A DNA stretch of 64,000 nucleotides from Rhizobium brockwellii (lineage in GTDB: Bacteria > Pseudomonadota > Alphaproteobacteria > Rhizobiales > Rhizobiaceae). The notes below the pieces were generated by a model. That model was not told where the DNA came from and ran no database searches. It saw only the letters and a program-made list of their open reading frames with translations. Position 1 is the first letter of the stretch. Each line of letters begins with the position of its first letter. This document shows, piece after piece, positions 49,896-59,630 of this stretch. Where the stretch lies: positions 124,001 through 188,000 of the forward strand of contig NZ_CP053443.1 in NCBI RefSeq assembly GCF_000769405.2, in the 5' to 3' direction. The position numbers and the translations under genes are program-made.

Positions 49896-50921
49896 ATGAC
49901 ATTGGCAAAGACATTCAAAATTGCGTTGTTCAGTCTGCTTGGTCTCAGTGCCATTCACGGTCCGGCGGCAGCCCAGGCAGAGGCTCCCCTGCTTCCCAAG
50001 GTGCCGCCGGGCACGGTGCTGACAATCGGCGATCCGGTCACCCAGAAAGCGCTCGAAGTGTCCGGCCTCGGCAAAGAGCTCAGTTTCGAGGTCAAATGGG
50101 CCAATATCAGCGGCGGGCCGCAGACGTCGGAAGCTTTCCGCGCCCACGCACTCGATGTCGGGTCGGTGGCCGAGATCCCTTCGATCTTCGCCAACTGGAA
50201 CAATCTGCCCGTCCGCAACATCGCCTATCGCGAACGCCGTGACCCGATCGCCAATCCCATCTACCGCTTCGGCATCGCGCCAGGCGCGGCCGTCAAGACG
50301 CTCGCGGACTTCCGCGGCAAACGCATCGCCTTCAGCCCGGGTCAGGCACAGGGCACGCTCGTTCTGCGTGCCCTCCATGCCGCAGGGTTGAAGAGCGGCG
50401 ACGTGACTCTGGTGGAGCTGCCGAGCACCAGTGACGTCTACCCGAAGGCATTGGCGAGCAAGCAGGTCGACATCGCGCCGCTCGGCGGCGTCTACATCAG
50501 GCGCTATATCACCCAATACGGGCCTGATGGGGCGACCCTCGTGGAACATGGCCTGCGCGACGATCCGAGCCATCTTTACGCGCCGCAATGGGTTCTGGAC
50601 GATCCCGCCAAGGCGGCAGCTCTCGCCGAATATGTCGGCCTGTGGGCACGCGCCACTGAATGGGTGAACCGGAACCCGGACCTATGGATCAAGGAATATT
50701 ACGTCGGTCAGCAGGGGTTGAGCCAGGAGGACGGGGAATATCTCGTCAAGTTGACCGGCGAACAGGTCGTTCCCAGCGATTGGAGCGAAGTGAAGAAGCG
50801 CCACCAGGAAACCATCGACCTGCTGGCAGACGAGCTCGGCTACAAGCCGCTCAATGTGGAGCAGATTTTCGACAATCGCTTCGAGAAGCTCGGCGCCGCG
50901 GCTTTGGCCAAGAGCCAGTAA
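49896..50921 (+). CDS. ABC solute-binding protein, SsuA/NMT1-like (sulfonate type)
   Basis: A periplasmic protein of 341 residues from the ATG at 49896, signal peptide of about 26 residues (MTLAKTFKIALFSLLGLSA to PAAAQ). The mature part has VKWANISGGPQTSEAFRAHALDVGSVAEIPSIFANWNNLPVRNIAY and LADFRGKRIAFSPGQAQGTLVLRALHAAGLKSGDVTLVELP, typical of SsuA/TauA relatives. It leads an operon with a permease, an ATPase and two FMN monooxygenases, so the ligand should be an organosulfur compound. Confidence 0.88.
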   Translation: MTLAKTFKIALFSLLGLSAIHGPAAAQAEAPLLPKVPPGTVLTIGDPVTQKALEVSGLGKELSFEVKWANISGGPQTSEAFRAHALDVGSVAEIPSIFANWNNLPVRNIAYRERRDPIANPIYRFGIAPGAAVKTLADFRGKRIAFSPGQAQGTLVLRALHAAGLKSGDVTLVELPSTSDVYPKALASKQVDIAPLGGVYIRRYITQYGPDGATLVEHGLRDDPSHLYAPQWVLDDPAKAAALAEYVGLWARATEWVNRNPDLWIKEYYVGQQGLSQEDGEYLVKLTGEQVVPSDWSEVKKRHQETIDLLADELGYKPLNVEQIFDNRFEKLGAAALAKSQ

Positions 50922-50955
50922 CGCTCGACACCCCTTCGGAGAGGAGATTTGAAGC

Positions 50956-51846
50956 ATGGCAACCACTTGGGATGCAGATGAGGCGAAACTGTCGCGGTCG
51001 TCCGGCGGTAGAATTGTGCGGGCAGGTTCTCGCCTCGTAAAACCGGCTGGCTCCGCTGGCCCCCGAGCCCGGCGCAGGCTGGGTCCTGGACCCGCGATCC
51101 CTTTCGGGTTGCAGATCGGGCCGGTATTGCTCGTCTTGACCTGGGTCGTCGGCTCGGCGCTCGGATGGATCGATCCGCGGATCCTGTCGGCGCCGTGGAC
51201 GGTGGTCGAGGCTTTCGTAAGGCTGATCGAGCAGGGTCGCCTGCAGGACAATTTCGTGACGTCAGCGACACGTGCCCTGCTCGGCCTTAGCATCGGATTG
51301 CTGATCGGTACGGTCCTCGCCGTTATCGCCGGTCTTTCCCGGATCGGCGAAGCCCTGATCGACGGGCCGGTGCAGATCAAGCGTGCGATACCGACACTGG
51401 CCCTGATCCCCTTGCTGATCCTGTGGTTCGGCATCGGCGAGAGCATGAAGGTTACGACCATCGCGCTTGCCGTGATCGTGCCGATTTACATCCACACCCA
51501 CAATGCGCTCCGCAGCATCGACAGCCGTTATGTCGAGCTGGCCGAGACCCTGCGGATGAGCCAGAAGGACTTCATCCTTCAGGTGGTGCTGCCGGGTGCT
51601 TTGCCGGGTTTCCTTCTGGGTCTGCGGTTTGCCGTCACTCTCTGCTGGGTTTCTCTCGTCGTGGTCGAGCAGATCAACGCCACCAGCGGGCTCGGTTACA
51701 TGATCGATCTTGCCCGAAATTACGGGCAGACCGACGTCATTCTCGTCGGCCTGGTGGTCTATGTGCTGCTCGGTCTCGTTTCGGACGGTCTCGTCCGCCT
51801 GCTTGAACGGAGGGCCCTCTCATGGCGCCGCACCCTGGCAAACTGA
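50956..51846 (+). CDS. ssuC: SsuC-type ABC transporter permease
   Basis: An inner-membrane permease of 296 residues with a long charged N-terminus (about 45 residues) and six membrane segments. The EAA loop is SRYVELAETLRMSQKDFILQVVLPGALPGFLLGLR, typical of SsuC/TauC. RBS GGAGAGGAG lies upstream. It overlaps the ATPase gene by 25 bases, so the two are coupled. It should move an alkyl or aryl sulfonate together with the SsuA-like protein. Confidence 0.87.
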   Translation: MATTWDADEAKLSRSSGGRIVRAGSRLVKPAGSAGPRARRRLGPGPAIPFGLQIGPVLLVLTWVVGSALGWIDPRILSAPWTVVEAFVRLIEQGRLQDNFVTSATRALLGLSIGLLIGTVLAVIAGLSRIGEALIDGPVQIKRAIPTLALIPLLILWFGIGESMKVTTIALAVIVPIYIHTHNALRSIDSRYVELAETLRMSQKDFILQVVLPGALPGFLLGLRFAVTLCWVSLVVVEQINATSGLGYMIDLARNYGQTDVILVGLVVYVLLGLVSDGLVRLLERRALSWRRTLAN

Positions 51847-52571
51847 AGCCTGCAAACAAAGCCGTCCACGTGCGAAACCTCGCACGGCGGTTTGCGACGA
51901 AGACGATCCTCGACGGCGTCGACCTCGATATCGAGGAAGGCGAGTTCGTTGCCCTGCTCGGCCGCAGCGGCTCCGGCAAAAGCACGTTCCTCAGGGCTCT
52001 TGCCGGTCTCGATCACGGTGTCGAGGGAACCGGCACACTGGAGACGCCGGAGAGCCTTTCGGTGGTTTTCCAGGACGCCCGCCTGCTGCCGTGGCGCACC
52101 GTCATCGAGAACGTCACGCTCGGCTTGGCCGGCGCCTCCGGCCAGGAGGCCGGACGGAAGGCTTTGGCGGAGGTAGGACTTGCAGGCCGGGAAACGGCGT
52201 GGCCGAACCAGCTTTCGGGTGGCGAGCAGCAGAGGGTCGCGCTTGCCCGTTCGCTGGTGCGCGAGCCGGCCCTGCTTCTTGCCGACGAGCCGTTCGGCGC
52301 GCTCGATGCGCTGACCCGGCTGAAAATGCACGATCTGCTGCGGGAGTTGTGCGCAAGACACCGTCCTGCCGTGCTGCTCGTCACCCACGACGTCGACGAG
52401 GCGATTTCCTTGGCCGACCGCATACTGGTCCTCGACGAAGGGCGCCTTATCGAGGATCTCAAGATCGATCTGCCGACGCCGCGGGATCACGGCGATCCGC
52501 GCTTTGCGCAATTCCGGATCCACCTTCTCAGCCGGCTCGGGGTCGAGCTTGCGGGCCGCAAGGCCGCCTGA
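51822..52571 (+). CDS. ssuB: SsuB-type ABC transporter ATPase
   Basis: A single-domain ATPase of 249 residues: Walker A GRSGSGKST, Q-loop VFQDARLLPWRTV, signature LSGGEQQR, Walker B LLLADEPFGALD, H-loop THDVDEA. The sequence LLPWRTVIENV and ADEPFGALDALTR are typical of SsuB/TauB. It starts within the permease gene and is followed after 37 bases by the first FMN monooxygenase gene. Confidence 0.9.
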   Translation: MAPHPGKLKPANKAVHVRNLARRFATKTILDGVDLDIEEGEFVALLGRSGSGKSTFLRALAGLDHGVEGTGTLETPESLSVVFQDARLLPWRTVIENVTLGLAGASGQEAGRKALAEVGLAGRETAWPNQLSGGEQQRVALARSLVREPALLLADEPFGALDALTRLKMHDLLRELCARHRPAVLLVTHDVDEAISLADRILVLDEGRLIEDLKIDLPTPRDHGDPRFAQFRIHLLSRLGVELAGRKAA

Positions 52572-52608
52572 CATCAGCAACCGTTCAATTTGATCTGGGG
52601 ATAAGCCA

Positions 52609-53982
52609 ATGAGCACATCGAAAAGGCAAATGCGGCTTGGCGCATTCATCATGGCGACCGGCCATCATATCGCTGCCTGGCGCCATCCCGAGGCGCAGGC
52701 CGATGCCGGCCTCAATATCGATCATTACCGGGAGCTCGCGCAGACCGCCGAACGCGGCAAATTCGATCTCGTCTTCGTCGCCGACAGTCCGGCTGGATGG
52801 GACCGTGCCAAGGACCCGGAAGCGCTTCGCCGCACCGCCCAGGGCGCCCATTTCGAGCCGCTGACCCTCTGGGCTGCCCTCTCGCAGGTGACCAAACATA
52901 TCGGCTTCGTCGCCACGGCATCGACGACCTACGAGGACCCCTACCTGCTGGCCCGCAGGTTCGCCTCGCTGGACTATATCTCCAAGGGCCGCGCCGCATG
53001 GAACGTCGTCACGACGGGCGCGGATGTTTCGAAGAACTTTTCCATATCGGGCCATCCCGCCCATGCCGATCGTTATGAGCGGGCCGAGGAATTCGTCGAC
53101 CTGGTGAAGGGTTTGTGGGATTCCTATGAGGACGACGCCTTTATCCGCGACAAGGAAAGCGGCGTCTATCTCGATCCTGACAAGGTGCATCTCGTCGATC
53201 ACAAGGGCAAGTTCTTCTCGGTGGCCGGTCCGCTCAACGTTGGCCGTCCGGTTCAGGGCTATCCTGTCATCGTGCAGGCCGGCGCATCGGAACCGGGGCG
53301 CGAACTTGCCGCCCGCACGGCCGAGATGATCTTTACCGCCAACCAGACCTTCGAGGATGCGCAGGAATTCTATTCCGACGTCAAAGGACGGCTCGACCGC
53401 TACGGACGCCGGCCGGATCAACTGCTGATCAGTCCCGGCATATTCCCTGTTCTCGGCGGGACGGAAGCGGAAGCCCAGGCAAACTACGACCATATCCAAT
53501 CGCTGGTTCATCCCTCCATCGCCTGGAATATCCTTGCCCGCCACTACAAGGGCGTCGACCTTTCCGGCTACTCGCTGGATGATCCCGCCCCTCCCTTGCC
53601 TGAAAATACCGAACTCAACAAAAGCCGCCTCAAGCTGGTTTCCGATCTGGTATCGCGCAACAATCTGACGCTGCGCCAGTTCTATCTGGCGGTCGCCACC
53701 GCTCGCGGCCATCGGACGGTGGTCGGGACACCCGAGCAGATCGCCGATGCGATGCAGAGCTGGTTCGAGAACGGTGCTGCCGACGCCTTCAACATCATGC
53801 CGCCGATCCTGCCCACCGCCTTGACCGATTTCGTCGATCAGGTCGTCCCGATCCTGCGCAAGCGCGGTCTGTTCCGGCACGAATACGAAGGCACGACGCT
53901 GCGGGAGAACCTTGGCCTCCAACGTCCGCCGAATGGCTTTGTGGTTCAGGCGGGGCAGCAGCAGGTGCAGGCGGCCGTATGA
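52609..53982 (+). CDS. FMN-dependent monooxygenase, NtaA/SnaA/DszA family
   Basis: A luciferase-like monooxygenase of 457 residues, ATG preceded by a GGGGATAAG stretch. It starts MRLGAFIMATGHHIAAWRHPEAQ and contains GRAAWNVVTTGADVSKNFSISG, with the C-terminus GLFRHEYEGTTLRENLGL. It is a relative of the enzyme at 7893. Next to a sulfonate-type importer it probably cleaves a carbon-sulfur bond, like DszA or the alkyl sulfide/sulfone enzymes. It needs reduced FMN; no reductase gene is in this operon. Substrate unknown. Confidence 0.89.
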   Translation: MSTSKRQMRLGAFIMATGHHIAAWRHPEAQADAGLNIDHYRELAQTAERGKFDLVFVADSPAGWDRAKDPEALRRTAQGAHFEPLTLWAALSQVTKHIGFVATASTTYEDPYLLARRFASLDYISKGRAAWNVVTTGADVSKNFSISGHPAHADRYERAEEFVDLVKGLWDSYEDDAFIRDKESGVYLDPDKVHLVDHKGKFFSVAGPLNVGRPVQGYPVIVQAGASEPGRELAARTAEMIFTANQTFEDAQEFYSDVKGRLDRYGRRPDQLLISPGIFPVLGGTEAEAQANYDHIQSLVHPSIAWNILARHYKGVDLSGYSLDDPAPPLPENTELNKSRLKLVSDLVSRNNLTLRQFYLAVATARGHRTVVGTPEQIADAMQSWFENGAADAFNIMPPILPTALTDFVDQVVPILRKRGLFRHEYEGTTLRENLGLQRPPNGFVVQAGQQQVQAAV

Positions 53983-54044
53983 TCTCTTGAGGGGGCTTCC
54001 CTCCCCTCGGTTTGTTCCAATTACACACAGAACCGCAGCATCGC

Positions 54045-55115
54045 ATGAGCAATAATTCCGAATTTCTCTGGTATATTCCGAACGACGTCAAAGCCGGCCA
54101 TCGCGGCGATTCCGCCGTCGAGAACCACAACAGCCTGGATACGCTGACCAGCCACGCAAGGGCGCTGGAGGAGCATGGCTGGAAGGGGGCGCTCATCGGC
54201 ACCGGTTGGGGTCGCCCCGACACGTTTACCGTCGCGGCCTCGCTCGCCGCGCGGACCACCACTTTCGAGCCGCTCATTGCGATCCGTCCAGGCTATTGGC
54301 GACCGGCGAACTTCGCTTCCGCGGCGGCGACGCTGGACCATCTGACGGGCGGCCGCGTGCGGATCAACATCGTGTCGGGCAAGGACAACCTGTCTGCCTA
54401 CGGCGACAGCGAGGGCGATCAAGCACACCGCTATGCCAGGACCAAGGAGTTCATGCGGCTGGTCCGCAGACTGTGGACCGAAGACAACGTCACATCCGCG
54501 GGCGAGAATTTCCGCGTTGCTGAATCCACCGTGGTGCCGCGCATCCAGGTCCGCGGCGACCGTCGGCACCCCAAATTCTATTTTGGCGGCGCTTCGGAGG
54601 CGGCCGAACGGGTGGCCGCCACCGAGGCCGATGTCCAGCTCTTCTGGGGCGAGCCGCTCGACGGTGCCCGCGAACGAATCGCGCGGCTCAAGGCGTTGAG
54701 CAGGGAACTGGACCGCGACCTCCCGCCGCTGGAATTCGGACTGCGGATAACGACGCTGGTCCGCGACACCACCGAACAGGCCTGGGCCGATGCCGAGGCG
54801 AAGGTCGCCGAGATGGCCAGAAGCAAGGGCACCGGCTGGCACGATCACCAGCGCGCGCTCGCCGTCGGCCAGCAGCGGCTGCTCGATCTGCATGAGCGCG
54901 GCGACGTCCTCGACGACAACCTCTATACCGCGCCGGGCAAGTTCGGCGGCGGCGGAGCCGGCACCACATGGCTGGTCGGTTCGGCTGAAGACGTCGCCCG
55001 TTCGCTGCGCAAATATGAGGATCTCGGCATCACCCACTTCGTGCTGTCCGACACGCCCTATCTCTCCGAAATCAAGCGGCAGGGCGATCAGCTTCTTCCG
55101 CTGCTACGCGGCTGA
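54045..55115 (+). CDS. SsuD/SfnG-like FMN-dependent monooxygenase
   Basis: A luciferase-like monooxygenase of 356 residues from the ATG at 54045. Blocks resembling SsuD are FLWYIPNDVK, FEPLIAIRPGYWRPANFASAAATLDHLTGGRVRINIVSG, FYFGGASEAAERVAATEADVQLFWGEP and GTTWLVGSAEDVARSLRKYEDLGITHFVLSDTPYL. The segment FGLRITTLVRD keeps the Arg (234) equivalent to SsuD Arg226, but has Thr236 where SsuD has catalytic-site His228, and the SsuD Cys54 region reads GTGWGRPDTF. It may therefore act on a sulfone or other substrate rather than a simple alkanesulfonate. It ends the sulfonate-type operon. Confidence 0.86.
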   Translation: MSNNSEFLWYIPNDVKAGHRGDSAVENHNSLDTLTSHARALEEHGWKGALIGTGWGRPDTFTVAASLAARTTTFEPLIAIRPGYWRPANFASAAATLDHLTGGRVRINIVSGKDNLSAYGDSEGDQAHRYARTKEFMRLVRRLWTEDNVTSAGENFRVAESTVVPRIQVRGDRRHPKFYFGGASEAAERVAATEADVQLFWGEPLDGARERIARLKALSRELDRDLPPLEFGLRITTLVRDTTEQAWADAEAKVAEMARSKGTGWHDHQRALAVGQQRLLDLHERGDVLDDNLYTAPGKFGGGGAGTTWLVGSAEDVARSLRKYEDLGITHFVLSDTPYLSEIKRQGDQLLPLLRG

Positions 55116-55643
55116 AGGCGGAAGCGCCAACGCTCCGGCACCGCAGCTGCAATTCATGCCGATTGCCGAGACCTTTCGGCAAATCACTACCCCGATGCCA
55201 GGACGGCGTCGCGTAGTCGTAGGCAAGCCGCAAAGCCTTGTTGCGCAGGGGAGTCCGAGGATTTCGCAACTACCGGGAGAGCGCTCATCAAATTGTCTGT
55301 CCGAAAAGCGCAAATGCTATCCGGATATGGCGATATGCTATGCTCCGTCGGCTCCGTTTACACTCTCTAAAATATATTACTCTAATTTTTTAGATATCGG
55401 GGCGACGTTCTTTGAGGACCGTCACCTCCGCCATGATGGCGGGTCAGGCACCCGAATTTCGCATGAAAATCGGCTTTTATTGCTTTGACGGAAGTCCCGT
55501 ATCTCAGGCGCGATTCCGGGCACAGGGGTGCCTGTCGGATGCACTCGGAGACACCGAGGCTCTGTATTCGAACGAGATATGACAAGCAATCCTGGCTGCC
55601 GAGACATCCTTCCAACAAACCTCACCGCGAGGGGAGAGTGCAT
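55116..55643. other. 528-base region upstream of the chemoreceptor gene, no convincing gene
   Basis: Frames here are short and have no recognisable motif. An AT-rich patch at 55362-55400 is a likely promoter. A palindrome CCGCCAT-G-ATGGCGG lies at 55428-55442, and the strand between 55485 and 55640 is open in the chemoreceptor frame but lacks coding character. The long leader could carry regulatory RNA, though I see no known class. Confidence 0.5.
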
Positions 55644-57605
55644 ATGAAGAATATCATGAGTTTCGGGGTTGTGGCGCGCCTGGCGCTTGGCTTCAGCGTT
55701 CTCCTTTTGCTGATGGTCGGCCTGACCATCTATTCGACGGAAAAAGTTGCGCAGATCAATGATAAGCTTGGAACCATCAACGACGTCAACAGCGTGAAGC
55801 AGCGGTTTGCCATCAACTATCGCGGCAGCGTGCATGATCGGGCAATCGCCATCCGCGACGTCACTCTGGTGACGTCTGCCGATGAACGGAAGGCCGCCGA
55901 GGCATTGATCGAAAAGCTGGCAGCGTCCTACGCCGAGAATGAAAAGCGCATGGCGGATATGGTTGCATCTCCGGCCGGTGCGACGGAACAGGAAAAGACC
56001 ATTCTCGGTGAGATTGCAGACATCCAGGCGAAGACCAATCCTTTGGTCGCCCAGATCATTGCGCTGCAGGAGAAGGGCGACGGCGAGGCCGCCCGCAAGA
56101 TCCTGCTCGAACAGGCGCGGCCGGCCTTCGTTGCCTGGCTTGGCGCCATCAACAAATTCATCGACTACCAGGAAGCGCTGAACAAATCGATCGGCGGCGA
56201 GGTGCGTAGCACGGCGAGCGGCTTCAAGCCATTGGCCCTGACCGCGCTTGGCATTGCCGCTGTTCTTTCACTGGTTGCCGCCGCCGTGACAGCACGCACG
56301 ATCGTCGGCCCGCTGACAAAACTTCAGCTTTCGCTGAAAGCGATGGCGGACGGCAATCTTAACGGTGATCGCCGCCTCGAAGCGCGAGGCGACGAGATCG
56401 GCAAGCTCGCACGGGCCGTGGCCGGGCTGCGCGACGCAATTTCGGCAAAGGCCGAACGGGAAGCCGACGCCGAGGCGAAGCGAGCCGTGTCGGAGCGGCA
56501 TCGGCTCGAGCAGGATGCCGATGAACGCCGTACGCTCGCCGAGCAGACGGACAAGGCTGTCGGCCAGCTTGGCGACGCGCTGCAGGCGCTGGCTGATGGC
56601 GACCTTACACAGCAGATCGGCACTCCGTTCATTCCGTCCCTGGAAAAGCTCAGAGCCGACTTCAATTCCGCGGTCGAAAAGCTCCGTGCCGCCATGCAGA
56701 AGGTTGCTCAGAACGCCAGCGCCATCGCGGGCGGTGCACAGGAGATCCGCTCTGCCTCGGACGATCTCGCCAAGCGGACCGAACAGCAGGCAGCCTCCGT
56801 CGAGGAAACCGCCGCTGCTCTGGAAGAGATTACGACCACCGTTGCCGACTCGAGCAACAAGGCTCAGGAAGCCGGCCAGCTCGTTCGCAAAACCAAGGAC
56901 AGCGCGGAGCGCTCTGGCAGCGTCGTTCGGGATGCGGTCGACGCCATGGGCAAGATCGAATCCTCCGCCACCGAAATCGGCAGCATCATCGGCGTTATCG
57001 ATGAAATCGCGTTCCAGACCAATCTGCTGGCGCTGAATGCCGGCGTCGAAGCCGCCCGTGCCGGTGACGCAGGCAAGGGCTTTGCCGTCGTGGCTCAGGA
57101 AGTGCGTGAATTGGCGCAACGTTCTGCCAAGGCGGCAAAAGAAATCAAGGAACTGATCAACGCTTCGAATGGCCACGTCAAAAGCGGCGTTGCCCTGGTT
57201 GGCGAGACCGGAAAGGCGCTGAAGGAGATTGCCGAGCAGGTACAGCAGGTCGACGGCAATGTGGGCGCCATCGTCGGCGCTTCGCAAGAGCAGGCGACCG
57301 GGCTGAAAGAGATTAATACCGCCGTCAACAGGATGGATCAGGGCACACAGCAGAACGCCGCCATGGTTGAAGAAGCCACAGCGGCGGCTCATAACCTTGC
57401 CAAGGAAGCCGACGCGCTGTTCCAGCTGCTGGGCCAGTTCAACATTGGCGGAGCGGTGGCACCGAAGCGCGTATCGCCGCCCGCTGCCGCAGCGCCTCGT
57501 GCTCAACCGGCGCCCTCGCCTGCGCGCCAGATGATTGCCAAGGTAGGTAAGTCGTTCCAGACGAATGGGAATGCGGCATTGGCCGGCGATTGGGAAGAGT
57601 TTTAA
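55644..57605 (+). CDS. Methyl-accepting chemotaxis protein with four-helix-bundle sensor
   Basis: A chemoreceptor of 653 residues from the ATG at 55644, with GAGGGGAGAG upstream. A membrane helix (about 8-30) is followed by a periplasmic helical domain of about 170 residues of the 4HB type, a second helix near 195-220, HAMP ([24 protein letters not shown]), a second HAMP-like repeat, and a long cytoplasmic coiled coil with the hairpin tip [44 protein letters not shown]. The last residues, DWEEF, fit the C-terminal pentapeptide that tethers CheR and CheB. Ligand unknown. It may report on the adjoining sulfonate or monocarboxylate uptake. Confidence 0.93.
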   Translation: MKNIMSFGVVARLALGFSVLLLLMVGLTIYSTEKVAQINDKLGTINDVNSVKQRFAINYRGSVHDRAIAIRDVTLVTSADERKAAEALIEKLAASYAENEKRMADMVASPAGATEQEKTILGEIADIQAKTNPLVAQIIALQEKGDGEAARKILLEQARPAFVAWLGAINKFIDYQEALNKSIGGEVRSTASGFKPLALTALGIAAVLSLVAAAVTARTIVGPLTKLQLSLKAMADGNLNGDRRLEARGDEIGKLARAVAGLRDAISAKAEREADAEAKRAVSERHRLEQDADERRTLAEQTDKAVGQLGDALQALADGDLTQQIGTPFIPSLEKLRADFNSAVEKLRAAMQKVAQNASAIAGGAQEIRSASDDLAKRTEQQAASVEETAAALEEITTTVADSSNKAQEAGQLVRKTKDSAERSGSVVRDAVDAMGKIESSATEIGSIIGVIDEIAFQTNLLALNAGVEAARAGDAGKGFAVVAQEVRELAQRSAKAAKEIKELINASNGHVKSGVALVGETGKALKEIAEQVQQVDGNVGAIVGASQEQATGLKEINTAVNRMDQGTQQNAAMVEEATAAAHNLAKEADALFQLLGQFNIGGAVAPKRVSPPAAAAPRAQPAPSPARQMIAKVGKSFQTNGNAALAGDWEEF

Positions 57606-57658
57606 GTCGCTCTGATCTCTTTCCGGCTGATACTGGAAAGCAAAGCCGTATGATTCGT

Positions 57659-57686
57659 GCGAAGGGCAGCGTTTGCTGCCCTTCGC
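57659..57686. terminator. Bidirectional terminator between chemoreceptor and mctP genes
   Basis: GCGAAGGGCAGC and GCTGCCCTTCGC form a perfect 12-base stem around GTTT. It is followed by ATTTGAAT on the plus strand. It lies between two convergent genes. Confidence 0.75.
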
Positions 57687-57695
57687 ATTTGAATC

Positions 57696-59171
57696 TTATG
57701 CCCGGGCCGGAGCCTTGGCCGGAAGCAAGGCGTTGACCACGACCGCAACCGCGATGTTGGCCGCAAGCGCCAGCAGTCCGGTGTAGACGGTGAAGGGCTC
57801 GCCGCCGAGGCTGATCAGATGCAGAGGCTTCCAACCGGCATCCCAGACGAGGAAAGTACCGCCGCCAAAGCCGACGAACCAGCCGGCAAGCAGACCGGGT
57901 GCGCGGAACCAGTTGGTATAGAGACCGAAGACCAGGGCCGGAAGCGTCTGCAGGATCCAGATGCCGCCGAGCAGCTGCAGGTCGAGTGCGAATTGCGTCG
58001 GCAGGAAGATGATGACGAGAAGCGCACCGATCTTCACCACGAGCGAGGTGATCTTTGCGACCTTCGCCTCGCCTGCATCGCTGACGTCAGGATCGACATA
58101 GGCTTTCCAGAAATTGCGGGTGAAGAGATTGGCGGCGCCGATGCTCATCACCGCTGCAGGCACCAGCGCACCGATGGCGATCGCCGCAAAGGCAAAACCT
58201 GAGAACCAGCCTGAAAACAGCGTTTTGAACAGCGTCGGAACAACGTCATTGGCGCTGTCGAGCTTCAGGTTGGCGGCATGCCCCATATAGCCGAGCAGCG
58301 CCAGAAGGCCAAGCAGCAGCGTATAGGCGGGCAACATGATCGCATTCTTGCGGATCGTTTTGCCGCTGTTGGAGGCAAAGATGCCGGTCAGCGTATGCGG
58401 ATACATGAAGGCCGCGAGCGCCGAACCCAAGGCGAGCGTGGCATAGGCGACATACTGATTGCCACCGAGCAGCAGGTTGCCGGAACCCTTGGCCTGGAAA
58501 GCCGCATCGGCCGAGGCAAAGACATTCGCGTAGCCTCCGAGCTTCGACGGGATCAGTGCGACGGCGGCGATCACGACGATATAGATCATGATGTCCTTGA
58601 CGAAGGCAATCAGCGCCGGCGCGCGAAGGCCCGCGGAGTAGGTGTAGAGCGCCAGCACGATGAAGGCGATCGCCAGCGGCAATTCGCCATGCAGCCCGAG
58701 CGCCTTCAGCACCGCCGTCATGCCGACGAGCTGGAGGGCAATATAGGGCATGGTGGCGATGACGCCTGTTGCCGCCACGGCAAGTTCGAGGCCGCGTGAT
58801 CCATATTGACCGTGGACGACATCGCCAGCCGTCACATAGCCGAAATCCTTGGCGCGTTTCCACAGCACAGGCATGACCATGAAGACGAAGGGATAGACGA
58901 CGATGGTGTAGGGCAGCGCGAAGAAGCCGTAGGCGCCGACCGTGTAGACCAGCGCAGGGACGGCGATCACGGTGTAGGCGGTATAGAAATCGCCGCCGAC
59001 CAGGAACCAGGTGATCCAGGTGCCGAAGTTGCGTCCGCCGAGGCCCCATTCGTCTATACTCGCCAGCGTTTCCGGCTTACGCCAACGAGAGGCGACGAAG
59101 CCCATGACGGTGACGAGAACGAAGAAGAACAGGAAGACGGCGAGCGCCGTGCCGTTGATGTCAGTCGTCAT
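57696..59171 (-). CDS. mctP: Monocarboxylate transport permease (sodium:solute symporter family)
   Basis: A transporter of 491 residues with about 13 membrane helices. The pattern WGLGGRNFGTWITWFLVGGDFYTAYTVIAVPALVYTVGAYGFFALPYTIV and the neighbours (DUF3311 protein, NarL-type regulator, Cache histidine kinase) match MctP of R. leguminosarum, which takes up lactate, pyruvate, acetate, propionate and alanine. Its start ATG overlaps the DUF3311 gene by 11 bases, so the small protein is expressed together with it. It is convergent with the chemoreceptor. Confidence 0.93.
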   Translation of the reverse strand: MTTDINGTALAVFLFFFVLVTVMGFVASRWRKPETLASIDEWGLGGRNFGTWITWFLVGGDFYTAYTVIAVPALVYTVGAYGFFALPYTIVVYPFVFMVMPVLWKRAKDFGYVTAGDVVHGQYGSRGLELAVAATGVIATMPYIALQLVGMTAVLKALGLHGELPLAIAFIVLALYTYSAGLRAPALIAFVKDIMIYIVVIAAVALIPSKLGGYANVFASADAAFQAKGSGNLLLGGNQYVAYATLALGSALAAFMYPHTLTGIFASNSGKTIRKNAIMLPAYTLLLGLLALLGYMGHAANLKLDSANDVVPTLFKTLFSGWFSGFAFAAIAIGALVPAAVMSIGAANLFTRNFWKAYVDPDVSDAGEAKVAKITSLVVKIGALLVIIFLPTQFALDLQLLGGIWILQTLPALVFGLYTNWFRAPGLLAGWFVGFGGGTFLVWDAGWKPLHLISLGGEPFTVYTGLLALAANIAVAVVVNALLPAKAPARA

Positions 59172-59358
59172 GGCGAGTGCTCCTGTAGGCGATCCAGGTC
59201 AGCGCTGCGGTGATCGGCACCCAGAGAAGCTGATACCAATAGAAGAAGGGAAAGCCGAAAAGAGATGGCTCGCGGACATTGTAGAATGGTGGCCAGAGCA
59301 GACCTAGATAGGGAATGACAAGCAGCCAGAGCGCTGCCTTGCTACGTGGTTTTTCCAT
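59161..59358 (-). CDS. DUF3311 small membrane protein, MctP partner
   Basis: A 65-residue protein with two hydrophobic segments (ALWLLVIPYLGLLWPPFYNV; FPFFYWYQLLWVPITAALTWIAY). Start MEKPRSKAALW at 59358; the longer frame upstream is not coding-like. Such small proteins commonly sit just before sodium:solute symporter genes and may help fold or regulate the symporter, as the YhjX-like partners of acetate permeases do. That role is inferred from coupling with mctP. Confidence 0.82.
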   Translation of the reverse strand: MEKPRSKAALWLLVIPYLGLLWPPFYNVREPSLFGFPFFYWYQLLWVPITAALTWIAYRSTRHDD

Positions 59359-59605
59359 GTCGGGATACCTTTCAGGCGCCGCGGGCGGCGGTCGCCATGT
59401 TCCAGTTGTCGGCGTGGAAGGCAGGTCTGTCAGCCGGCGGCCGCGGCAGGCCCGGCTCGGGTCGCTCGAGGTTTTCCGACCGATCGGAAGCTGATGTAAC
59501 GCATGTGAATTCCTCCCAACGGCTCGCACTTGGCCAGCCGTGGATGGAGTCCTATGGCGTTGGTTTTGTCCTCACAAGATGGGCGCGGCGCTGAAATACC
59601 GGAGC

Positions 59606-59623
59606 CTACCCAGAAGTGGGTAG
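59606..59623. promoter_or_regulatory. Inverted repeat CTACCCA-N4-TGGGTAG, candidate MctR site
   Basis: The repeat reads TACCCAG-AA-GTGGGTA, a 7-2-7 head-to-head arrangement like the heptamers bound by NarL-type regulators. It lies in the 272-base region between the end of mctR and the DUF3311-mctP operon, at a distance suited to activating mctP. It could instead be a weak hairpin after mctR. Confidence 0.5.
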
Positions 59624-59630
59624 ACGCGAT

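Noticed and set aside
56268..57506. 412-codon minus-strand frame
   Set aside because: Antisense to the chemoreceptor's conserved signalling domain.
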